Below the pieces are notes generated by a model, which was given only the letters and a program-made list of their open reading frames with translations, was not told where the DNA came from and did not search any database. Both the position numbers and the translations under genes were made by a program. A stretch of 64,000 nucleotides of DNA, taken from contig CADCXC010000035.1 in NCBI GenBank assembly GCA_902806595.1, positions 1,612,001 to 1,676,000 of the forward strand. Reading direction: 5' to 3'. This document shows positions 1-10,807 of the stretch, one piece after another; the first letter of the stretch is position 1; the number at the start of each line of letters is the position of its first letter. The stretch comes from Pyrenopolyporus hunteri (Eukaryota > Ascomycota > Sordariomycetes > Xylariales > Hypoxylaceae).

Positions 1-420
1 GGCCTCATCCTCTTCCAGTGGAAAGAGTACAAGGCGAACAACGACCATGACGGGGGCGCCAACATCCCGCTGGCCCTAGAGATCCGCAAGAACCAACTGG
101 CGTTCTCGCACACCTTCAAGTGGAAGGAGGGCCGCAAGGTGCAGTGGACGCAGGATATCCAGCCGCGCAAAGTGTACAAGATCGGCTTGGAGATCCTAGC
201 CAAAGCGAAGGGCGGCCACGCAAAGCTCTGGTTCAACGGCAAGCCCGTCACCTTCGACACTACGAAGTCCCAGACTCTCACCGGCAACATGTTCCCGGGC
301 GAGAGCGATCCCAAGTTCGGCATATACGGTGGTCAGGATGTTCAGGTCGATAGCTACGTCTACCAGATCCAGATCGGTACGAGCAGGAACGACGTTGATC
401 AGAGTTATTTCGGAAAATGA
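1..420 (+). CDS. Probable polysaccharide lyase (PL20/heparinase I-like), C-terminal part
   Basis: The frame is open from the first base to a TGA ending at 420, giving the last 139 residues of a protein that begins outside the window. The segment is rich in aromatic and basic residues in alternating beta-strand-like runs, with a closing stretch reading FGIYGGQDVQVDSYVYQIQIG. This resembles the C-terminal beta-jelly-roll strands of fungal secreted polysaccharide lyases of the glucuronan lyase (PL20) or heparinase I-like fold, which cleave acidic polysaccharides by beta-elimination outside the cell. I recognise the fold pattern rather than a catalytic motif, and the signal peptide and most of the active site would lie upstream. 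Another concanavalin-like glycan-binding or glycan-cleaving enzyme is possible. Confidence 0.55.
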   Translation, partial: GLILFQWKEYKANNDHDGGANIPLALEIRKNQLAFSHTFKWKEGRKVQWTQDIQPRKVYKIGLEILAKAKGGHAKLWFNGKPVTFDTTKSQTLTGNMFPGESDPKFGIYGGQDVQVDSYVYQIQIGTSRNDVDQSYFGK

Positions 421-1320
421 GTTCGGGATCTTGAAGAAAGGATCATAAACCGGATACTAGCTTCAGGCTTTGTCTTTTATTTCCGTGTAAAAGCCCTTTG
501 GACTGTATAGGGGTCTATACCGGTCCAGCCCCTTAAGAAATAGGGGTAGAACTTAGGATGGTACTCCCCTAGCAAAACATATATACGTATATATACGAGA
601 GCAATGTTTCTTATATTTTCTGGGAGCAAGATTTTGTTCAATTTAAACTGCGAGTTTATGACTGTCTTGGACCTAGCTCTACTGCACCTTTAAGCACCCA
701 TATGTCCTTACCTTACTCGTGCTCATCCTACGGTTGATATAATATATATTCGCGAAAGGCTATTATAGTCATATCTTACCCTGATACAGAGATAACAACC
801 CCGACGTAGCCACTTCTGGGCCCATCATTCAAGACAGCTGCTTCTACACTCACCACCGCCAAGCCGCATTACTCGAGCCCGCACCTGCCCATATCAACCT
901 CCTAATCTGAGAAGCTGAACCCCCGGGGGTCAGACTGCAGAACTTCCGTAAGCCCCCCTGCATCCCCCGAATCCCTTACGGGGCAGCAGCTTACCTCTTA
1001 TTCGATATAGCTGCAGCTCTCGATCGCCACTAGTCCGCGTCAAGCCATCCGGATGACTCAGCTTGATCCGGCGTCGGCTCACGATGCCTTGGCGACGTTG
1101 GCGTCATCCAGGCTTGGCCGCTCCCTTGGACGCCCGCCACACCGAACGTCGCCGACGACACGGCGCGTAGGTTGCGGGATATAACTCGGACGTCTTCCGC
1201 TTCTTTCATCGCTGGCGGTATGCGCTGTCAATATACCTACTTAATTAGTTTACATAATTACCTACCTACCTTACCGAAGCCCGCTTCTTTCCCAACTTAG
1301 CCCCTGAAAAGCAATCCACC
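421..1320. other. Intergenic region between lyase and DJ-1-like gene
   Basis: About 900 bases without a supportable ORF. The first third should contain the 3' UTR and poly(A) site of the upstream gene. The last 100 bases before the next start are pyrimidine-rich and include a TACCTACC run at 1262-1272, as expected for a fungal promoter/leader. Nothing else is recognised. Confidence 0.5.
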
Positions 1321-2413
1321 ATGTCGCCCCAAACCTCAACCTCCTCCTCCTCTTCCACCCCCAGCTCCGACTCCCCAACCCGATTCGCCGTGATCCTCTA
1401 CCCAGGCTTCCAAGCCCTAGACGTCTTCGGGCCCCTAGACATCCTAAACATGCTCTCGCGCACGCGACCTCTCTCCCTCTCCCTCCTCGCCCGCACCCTG
1501 GACCCCGTGCCGACGCGGACGGCGGCCTCGGGGCACACGACGAGCCAGGCCGTGGCGCCGACGCACACGTTCGCCGACGCGCCCCTGGACGGCGTCGAGG
1601 TGCTCCTGGTGCCGGGCGGCCTGGGCTCGCGCGAGCCGGACAACGTCGCGGACGCCGTGGCGTTCGTCCGCGCCGCGTTCCCCCGCCTCCGGTACCTGCT
1701 CACGGTGTGCACGGGCAGCGGGCTGGCGGCGGCGGCGGGCGTGCTGGATGGGCGGAGGGCGACGTCGAATAAGATGGCTTGGGAGTGGGTATGTGTATTT
1801 TTCTTGTTTCTTCTTTCTATCGCCTCAGCTTATCTCTTCTCTCCTTTTACATACTCTTTTATCTTCCCCCTTTCCTTAGCCAACCCACCACAGACCCCTC
1901 CGCTCCTTTCCCCTCCCCCTTTTTTCCCGCCGAACCTAGCGTCCACGCCGCCTCCTAAAGCGGGTATGCATCCACTTCCTTATCTACCTCATATATATTT
2001 ATATGTATGCGTGTCTGTGCGTGTCCGTGAACATATCACATACATACATACACCACGATATTCCACACATACATACATACATGACACATACCCACACTAT
2101 AATCCACGCACCATTATCCTTCCTCCCTCCCATCCTACCCACCTTACCATATCTCACCCCCTCCTCACAGGCCACATCCCAAGGCCCACGGGTAAATTGG
2201 GTCCGGCGCGCGCGCTGGGTCGCGGACGGCAACACGTGGACGTCGTCGGGCGTGTCGGCGGGCATCGACATGATGTACGCGTTCGTCGCGGACCGGTTCG
2301 GCGACGACGTCGCCCGGTCGCTGGCCGACGCCTCCGAGTACGTCCGCAACACCGACCCGGACGACGACCCGTTTGCCGGGGAGGCGGGGGAGGGGAACGG
2401 CGTGGCGGAGTAG
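1321..2413 (+). CDS. DJ-1/PfpI family protein (isonitrile hydratase-like)
   Basis: Two exons, 1321-1788 and 2171-2413, encode about 236 residues; the 382-nt intron starts GTATGT and ends CTCACAG. The protein has the DJ-1/PfpI (class I glutamine amidotransferase-like) pattern: an N-terminal strand with YPGFQALDVFGPLDIL, then VEVLLVPGG, then a nucleophile elbow LLTVCTGSGLAAAAG with the reactive cysteine at about residue 130. After the intron it continues with WVADGNTWTSSGVSAGIDM, a conserved block in the isonitrile hydratase/AraC-N-terminal-like subgroup. Members hydrate isonitriles or act as glyoxalase/deglycase-like enzymes; the substrate here is unknown. A Ser/Thr-rich N-terminal leader of about 20 residues precedes the domain. 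The first exon is very GC-rich, while the intron is an AT-rich CATA-repeat tract. The first exon is also open through the intron, which would give a false 386-residue product. Confidence 0.85.
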
Positions 2414-5400
2414 AAGGGTTGGGGAGGACTGTTGGGAGGACGGTTGAGGAGAGAGGAGGAGAGGGGGTGGTGGTGCTGTAACCACCTACCTACTTATGTT
2501 GGGGACTAATATCATGATGGATGGATTGGTATACGAGTCTGTTGAGAAGCAGGTATAATGGTGAGTTGGGCGGATGGGGAGGCTGTTTGGGGGGGGAGAG
2601 GGAGAGAGGGGCGGTGATACTACTACGTATAATGAATACCAAATATATCTATCAACTGCCCATCCAGGTGGCGGATTCTGTTTGCATTGGATTCACAAAA
2701 ACTTCCGAGTTTTTTCTTTTTATATCGGCTCTGTACCCGTGCAGTATTTTGTAGTCTTGAAGTGCTTCTTCCAGATCTCGATGAAGATTCCACAACTTTT
2801 TACAATGTTAAGTTGAGTTCTTCGTACAAAGAGCTGTAGGAAAAGCGGCGAGGCCGTATAACCCCACGCCTGGATGTCCTCTCTAACCGGGGATGGTCCG
2901 AAGAATGAGATATCCGGTTTAGCATGCATACCTACGTAGGTAGGTAGGCAATACCCACCCATCCTTACAAGAACCGGTGGATGTCAAGGAAGATATGGTT
3001 TCCATATAGGGAGTGGTATAAGATGGGGGTATGAGGCAATCCACCGCCATCATATCGTATCATATTAAATTCCATGCACTCCCAACCGTTTCTGTGGAAG
3101 AAGCTTGATTCGAAGGGTTGACAGCTGAACCTTATCAAACCGTCATGTTGTAGCATCCCCGAATGTACGACGGCGGGATATGATAGAGAATACAATCGAG
3201 ACCCTATCCCGAGAGTCGTCCGGTATCATGAACCTACCTACCCACTTAATTTAAACATTGATCAGATTCTACTAATGAGCCACATATTATACCTTAAGCG
3301 CTCGACTTTTTCCCTATGGAAGAAGGCGACGGCTATCGCCGTAAATAACATGGCCTCTATATATAACAAATTGCAAAGTGATTCATCATCTCGTAATGTC
3401 TAAATTAGGGGTGTTCGTTCGGAATGAGCCATAAAGACTCGTGTATGCTATGTTGTGCTATGGCATATACGGAGGCTGAGAAAAGGGGTTACGCGCTGAG
3501 ACTGATATCTATCTCTACGCCTGTGGCGTTTGTGGCCACGGCGACGAGAAGATAATACCTTCGTACATGAACGGTGATCGTCGTTCCGCAGGCGCTATTT
3601 CTCGATGGGACTCACGACATACGGCTGGCCGCATTTCAGCTACTGCTTGACCGTACAGCAGATCTAGATGATAGATTGAGAGTATGTGCGGGTAGATAAT
3701 GTTCTTCCATTGGACTTCTGCAAGTTCACATTCTCTTCTATCGGGCTGTGGCTTGTTGTAGGTAAGGGGCAAAATGATAGGTAACAAAAGCCGATACGCC
3801 ACATCGGCATAGGTAATTGCTTCCGAGGCCTACATATCTGTAATATCATCGAGAATAAATAAAGCTAGAGAAGCTAATTGGACAACGACCCGTCACCGCG
3901 TAGGGTGTGGTGGATACCTACTCGCATGCCACGGGAAATTTGGGTTCGGCCGCCTCGGATCTCGGGTTACAATCTCAGTCCGAACACAAACTAGCCATAG
4001 GCGTTTTTGCTAGGCGCCGGAACACCGTGCTTATATGCGGTATTAAGGTAACGAGGGTGAATTGTCATAGTGATAATATCGTGGTTGTATTCATCTTAAT
4101 GGGCCTATGGAGTTAGATACCGGCGTTTTGAGGGCGGACCCATTGGCGGTACGGAATTGCGTGGGGACAGGTAACTCCCGATTTCCTTGTTATGGGTTGC
4201 TGATCCGATGGAACGTCAATATATCCAATGTCAGGTCCTGAATAAGGCTGGAAACCTCCACTGGAAAGCTGGTTTTGTTACCCCTGTAAATTCACAGATT
4301 TCGAAGGTTTCCCGCGAATCGCCACGATAGCTTGTCTTGGCACACGGGGGTAATCCGAATTCTGGCTTGGGTTAGCATTGCGCCCTCTTCACTTGTAGAG
4401 CAGCGTAGCTGGTAATCTATAGGTGGTCAAGGTTCGAGGGACCAACATAGAGGCATTGGCTGCCAGTCCTCCACGAGACATCTCATGTAAGTGACGAGTC
4501 AGTAATCCCCTTACACTATAGTACCTAGACCGTAGCTCAAAATTCGTAGGCTTATGCGCTAGGGCTAGGGGGTTGAGTAGCGGTCTTCCTAGTTTTGAAT
4601 GTAGAAAACTGCCTTTTACCTTACCGAATAGCGGCGGGCTCGAAGGTTTAGGAGGAGGAGGATTGTGGGGGTACTTGAAGGATAGCCCGGTAGATATATA
4701 CTCTAGTATCTGTGATCGCTGTGGAAGATCGGAGACTCTTGGGTAGCGTCCTGAGAGCAGGGCGAGCGTAGCAGTGGAAGTTGAGACGAAATTGACCTAG
4801 CCTATCTTACTCGAACTACCTTCTTGGGGACCTACATATTGTATTAGTCGAGATTGAGCGGTAATGCATCGATCTCCGGCAAGCGGCCGCCGGCCGATTA
4901 GTGGGCGTGGGGATTACAAAGCGGAATTGTCGCCTTAACTACTTTGTCTCCGGAGGTAGCCCTTTTTGAGAAGGCGTGTCGGTTGGCTTATGTTGATTCT
5001 GGGACTGGGGTTGAGCCGCGGTAGAATAATGTGGAGGCCTTTGAGGCTTTTTGAATGGTCCATCTCTTTGACAGGGGGCAATTCCATTTTGTACCTGGTT
5101 GATACATAATAGGCCTCGATCTTGCAGTTCTGTCTGCTGGCAATCGTGATTGGCTCGGAGGATTTCTCCCGTGTATTATATTGGTTGGCTTATTTTTCCC
5201 AGCTGGGGAAGATCAAACTGTGTTGAATAGCAATAGGCAGCAACAGCGGTGAATGTTTTATATTCTTAATTGTCTATTGAGTTGTTTCCTGCTTCGAATT
5301 TTGGAGAGAATACGGAGATGTGGACGACTTCGGACCGACGGAATTGGCACGTCCTATGTCTACCAAAGCCATGAGAATTCATAGGGCCGCGTGGAATGAG

Positions 5401-8400
5401 GTACCTAATCATTAGAATCCCTTTGTGGCACACGAAATGCAAGGGCAGATTCCCTGTTGTAACGACGTGGCTGTCAGCCTTCGGATCGGGATTGTCTCTT
5501 TGCCTTGTTTGTACCTGGTTGAAGTCAAGCTAAAGCGGCTGCCACCTGTTTGAAAAACGAAGTAAATAAACTTGAAGATCTTTCAATGACTGGTTAAAAT
5601 GATGGAGTTGGCTGAGTTGTCTCGTATGCTAATTACCTAGGGTATGTAATGTAGATCGTGATGGGGTTTGACGTGATGTGTAAGACTGAGGGAACTGTGA
5701 TAATGTTGTGATTTTCATGAGGAGATAGAGGGAGACATGGCCCGTGTAATGAAGAATCGCGATTCCACAGTGGCGTTAAGGTTCCGTTAACAGACTTGCT
5801 ACTGCAGGTGCATCACGCCAAGAGAATTTTTTTTTTCTATTCGTAAGGCCCGAAGACATGGTGGATCCCGGCAGCCCAAGGCTCTTAAAATAGGCAGTGA
5901 TTTTGTCTACATGTAGCATTGTACTATGGTACATGTAGCCCTGGGCTCTTGCTTTGTGAGTAGAGGTATCCACAAAGTACATAGTATTTACGCCTCCATG
6001 ACACGAGTTTACCTATAGGATGTATACCTACCTGCATAGGTACCTACCTACCTATATATATACCTGTATATGATATGTACAAAGTCAATTCTGTGTAATA
6101 GTTCCATGTAAACGTAACAGTGGCGCGTAACATAGTGAGACCTTCGGGAGGAATCATAGCCTCAATTTTCGCGTACGAAGACTCAAATATCTATGCTTAA
6201 GACCTATTCCAGAGAATGGTATGTAATATGCTTAAGCATGCTTATTCTATTGACTGACTACGTCATTAACGCACAGACACTGAATTCAGCCGTCAGGGGA
6301 AACCATAGTAATTGTTCTTGGTAACTGGGCAGCTTCAACTGCTTCGGCTCTAGTATGATATTGCTAGACTTGAATGGGACTAATGAGGTAATCCTTCACA
6401 AATGAAGGAAGAGAGTCGCGGTATCACTACCAAGCTAGCCGGTATATGCCGTACGTCGGGTACAGAATTGCACACAGGTATTATGTGTATGTACATGGTA
6501 ATAGGTATGTGCGATAGACCTACGTAACTTTCTTCTGCGGCCCTGGAGTTGTTAAGCGAACCAGCCAGCCTCTTAACACAGCTTATCACCACGCATATGT
6601 ACTTGTAGTATGATATCGCTGTCTATTTCGAAACTTATACCCTTAAAGGCGCGTGGGAAGCGCTTCATAAGTTGAACGAGTATGCCATCTATGTAGATTT
6701 TTCTTCCTGTATCATCATAAGCTCAAGACTGGAGTCCGAGGTACGTGAAATACGATAAGAGATAATTCCCGTACTTTAATTTCCATTTTCAAGTTTTCGA
6801 GATTGACCCCCTGCTCCCACAGCAAGTTGCGTTTTTAGTTCCTGAGAGGAATCACTCCCTGTAAATATTCAATTACCGCCATGCAATTAATTTATACCGT
6901 AGATCATATGTTCCTTTTCCTGTATTAGGTAGGTAGGTAGATAAATATAATTCAAGAAGCCTTTATCCATATTGCCGTATTTACTTACATACGTCAAATA
7001 CCTAAACTTTTCCGCGTTGAATCTGGAGTTTATACTATAAGATAACATCTATTAAGTTTATTTAAATAACGAGTATTTCTTGATAGCATCAACGGGAAGT
7101 CCAGGGGGCTTATGGGAAGGAATATTTATCGAGATTATGGATGGTAGGAATGGATCAGATCGCATGGATTGGCGGGCTGCATGTGAGAAACATTATGGAT
7201 TGAGAACCGGATGAACCCGTGCAGGCTGTGCTTTATCTTAACCCCCCCACCAATCATCGACGGTTGCGTCGACGGCAATTGTATGGATTATACTTCAAGG
7301 CCTTAGTACATGTAGTTACAAGGTAAAGAAAACTCGATCTAGGCTCCAATATTTTTTTTTTTTTTTCAATGGAGGGTTTTTATTTTCTCGAATTACTTGA
7401 TACTCTGAGAACTGATGCTTGAACAAGGGCAGCTTTCTAATCTCATCCTAGGCAGTTTAAAACGCCCATGTCTCGTCTCCTGTTTGGCGTACAAAGAACC
7501 TTAACATGGCTTGTCGGAATCAAGCAGAGTCGCAGCCGAAATGCATAATCGGGTTGACTTATACCTTGGTTTAGTTACCTAGGTACCTCACTCAGCGTAT
7601 CTGTAAAAATAATCAAATGCGCCTAAGCGCACCGAGATAGCGAACCGGGCGCATTGCCAATACCTACCTATATACTGTAGTTCCGTCATCATGATGGAAT
7701 ACGAAGACCAACACGGCAGGCCATCTGCAGTTAAAAGGGGAAGAACTGCGCGACACGTATGTATTTGCATGTGCGGGTTTACCGGAAATATGTAGGTGTG
7801 ATAATGTATTATAATGTATTATACATGGTCTAGTGTCTCGTAGGAATCCCTTCGTACAGTATGAACGGGTTCAGGGACGCTAATAGATTGCACAGCCTCA
7901 TCGCCGCAAATGCGCACGCACAACTTTGGACTAGGCATGCTAGGTACATGTGCCAGGTAGTATGCCTATTATACTGATCTATCAAATCTGCATAGCATGT
8001 AAGTATTCCCAACAACATCCGATATATGTAGTCCTCTCCTGACTTCTAAGATTTGATAGAAATATGCATAAAGGGCATATCCTCATTCTAGAACGATAGC
8101 ACGCGTAATGATCATTGTGCCTCTTACTCTTTTTATAGACGTGATTATCAGTGATGTAGCCACAAGTGGAGTTTGACTCCTGGATTATACAACTTGTACA
8201 TATGTACCTACCTAATATATGGGGGGTATGTGTTACGTCTAATGCAATTTGACGCATGGATGTACTTGGGTACTTAAAGATAAGCTTCCAAGTTGCTGTC
8301 CATGTCTGCCCTTTTTCTTTGTCCTTTTTGAGTCTTGTTTGAAGAGACAAGTTTGAGTCAAGAATACGACTATAACTTGCAAGGGACGTAGGTGTTGTAC

Positions 8401-9100
8401 TTTTGAAAACTTACGTACGTGTACCTCGTAAGCCATGTACCGGGGATTTCTTGGGTGTATAGATACATAGGGCGTGCAATTGAAGAAAGAGCAACTACAA
8501 ACAGCATATAGCAAGTCTATTGATGGACGGCGTGTTAAACATGGGATGAATATAGGTACATGTAGGTAGGTAGGTAGGTATGTAGCAGGTGTGTGCTTAG
8601 GCTCTCCCTGTGAGGTACGTAGATACCTACCTGGGAGGTACCTAACACGTTATGCGAAGATGGTACATGCACGCTCACAAGTGGCAGGAAGAAACAGAGT
8701 CGTACAGTGCATGCGAGGCCAGGTATACGTCTTATTTATTCGTTTTAAGTATACAGCTAAGGTACATCCTATGCTGTACCTCGTAGCCGGGAACATGGGT
8801 CGCGAAACGAAGTCCGCTCCAATCCAGTCTTCTCTTCCGCGCCGGCCCTCCATGGCTTCTCGCGCCTTTCTCTTTTAATGTTTCTGCTACGAACCTGATG
8901 ATATGTTTCTTCAGGCCTCAAGGCCCATCTCGAAACGCAAAGGAACGAAATACAGTATTCGTCCAGCTTAATCCCATACTTCCCCCCTTTCTCTCCACTG
9001 TTTCTTCTCAGGTTTCTGTTCTATCACTTTGTTGGAATTGAAATTGGTGTCATTGGCATTGGTCCGAGCTTGTTCGATTCAAACCTGTCTGACCTCGCAA
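2414..9100. other. Gene-poor intergenic stretch of about 6.7 kb
   Basis: No ORF above about 120 codons, and none with recognisable protein features, on either strand. The sequence looks more AT-rich than the genes around it and carries many short TACC/GGTA-type motifs (for example near 2930-2950, 6028-6060, 6925-6940, 7575-7590 and 8555-8645) and a T tract near 7350-7367. I see no terminal inverted repeats, LTRs or transposase/reverse-transcriptase motifs. It may be decayed repetitive DNA, a long regulatory region or a host for non-coding RNAs; the sequence alone does not decide. Confidence 0.5.
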
Positions 9101-10807
9101 GGTCGTCTTATCCTCCCCTCCCCCTACTGATCTAGGTGGGTAAAATTCTCTTCTTGGAAAAGTCTCCTTACATTATTAGGTTGCCTAGCCTGTTCCACGA
9201 ACCCGTCAGTACCGACAGACCGTTTTCCGTGGCCTCTAGCAGCTACTACCTCCCAGGTGGTATTCCTTTGCTAGCTCTGGCTCGCTTTGCCCGCGCTGCC
9301 CGCCTTGCTTACCCACCTACTTGCTGTTACTCACCTACATACTACCTACCTACCTACCTACCTACCTTCCTACCTACATAGTATGTATGTAGTTAGATAC
9401 ATACCTCTCTAACTTATCACTTCTACTGCATACGTCCACTACGTAACGCAACCCACCCATCACCCACCCACATACCTCCGTCCACACGCTCATCCCGGTC
9501 AGTCCTGGTTGGTACTTACACATACCAGCAGTCTAGATAGCTGGCCTAGCCCTGTTTTTGACGTCGCCCGCGCCCCCAAATCGACGCTACCTCATCGCTA
9601 CCTAGCCCACGCCCCTCCCGCAACTGTTCTGCTCAGTACCGGTCCGTACTAGTTTAGGCAGCTTTCTCGCCTCTAACTGGATACCTCTCTTCGGATTCTT
9701 CCTTGACCTTCTGCCTTGCTTTTCTCTTTTTTCTGTTCCTGCTCACTCATTCCAAGGTCGTCTACGCTACCACTCTCTATCCTCGCCGGACAGCGCCCTC
9801 GCACCCGCTCTCCTGCTATTCGTCCAACCATCGTTCGACTACGCCCAACTCTCCACACCGGGGCCCGCTAGAGTCGTCGCGTCCGTTCGTTAATTTTCTC
9901 TTCTTCTTTTGACGGTCTCATGAGTTAAACCTCCATAATCTCTCTCCCCCCCCCGCTAGTCCTACGTTTGACCGTTTATCCCGACCCGCTCCTCGACCTG
10001 TTCCTGTCCTCCTTATCCCACGACCTGTTCCCAGGCCGTTACGCTCGTTACCATTTCGATATTTGACTTTCTTGGGCACTTCACCGTAGTGGATCGGCGT
10101 CTGGAAAAAGAAATAAGGTCGTCTTGCGAACCTGCCGAGTAAAGACTAGGGTTAAATTAGACGCTATCGATTCCGTTGTTCCATTCTAGCGGCCGCCTCG
10201 AACGGGCCTGTAAGTCGCCAAACGACCTGTCTGATCTGCACCAGTACTTTCTGTTGCCGCCGCCAATCCCCCAGCTCATCACCGAAAAGGCAAAGGCTGT
10301 GCTGAGGCGGTAGGTATTGTGAAATTGCAAAGAATAGAGAAAAGCCGGTTTTTGGGGACGTGAGACAGCCATTGGGAGCCCGTCGCACCCACGTTGTGTC
10401 TGGGTTCGCGAGTTGTGTGGTACAAGGCTTACCTTGGCTCATTCCGACGCCATCGTGAGCACGCACGATACACAGGCACAGAGACATAGGAAATTCCAGA
10501 GGGTCGTCTAACCCGCTAGTCTTGCGGTCTCCATTATGGCGCCGGTAGCGCCGCGTCTCAAGATCCTCTCAGGTTCGTCAATTTCCAATTCTGCCACCCG
10601 CACCCCCAACTCGACCTCACTGCTTCCCGAGTACCACTCTTGCTCCTTTTTGTACCACCGCCCCCGGAAGAGACGGAGACCATCGCGCAATTTTCGTCTT
10701 CGTTTGCTTTTCGTTGCTTCAGTTATCTATCCCGCTCTTCTTCCCCCTCACTCCAGTTCGAAGGCGAGGCGCGCTGGCATACGCCTCAAGCCGCCTGCGA
10801 CGTCGCA
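9101..10807 (+). promoter_or_regulatory. Pyrimidine-rich promoter/leader of the KPR-like gene
   Basis: The + strand from about 9100 to 10800 is strongly C/T-biased, with many TTCTC, CCTACC and CTCTCT runs, typical of the promoter and long 5' UTR of a highly expressed filamentous-fungal gene. It includes a CTAC microsatellite at 9342-9366. Several short ORFs lie in it but none resembles a known protein. A 5' UTR intron is possible, but I could not place one with confidence. Confidence 0.4.
9342..9366. repeat. (CTAC)n microsatellite
   Basis: About six consecutive CTAC units, continuing imperfectly to about 9378, inside the pyrimidine-rich leader. It is the longest uninterrupted run of the TACC motif dispersed throughout the intergenic DNA of this window. 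Confidence 0.85.

Noticed and set aside
1321..2481. Continuous 386-codon ORF as a single-exon gene
   Set aside because: Its middle is a CATA-rich low-complexity intron and its end is in the wrong frame; splicing 1788/2171 restores the conserved DJ-1/PfpI C-terminal block.
4400..4470. GGTTCGAGGGACC as a tRNA T-arm
   Set aside because: It only forms a short TGGTC/GACCA hairpin; no cloverleaf, A box or acceptor stem fits.
2414..9100. Search for LTRs, terminal inverted repeats, transposase or CRISPR-like arrays
   Set aside because: No long direct or inverted repeats or mobile-element protein motifs were visible; CRISPR arrays are not expected in a fungal genome and none was seen.
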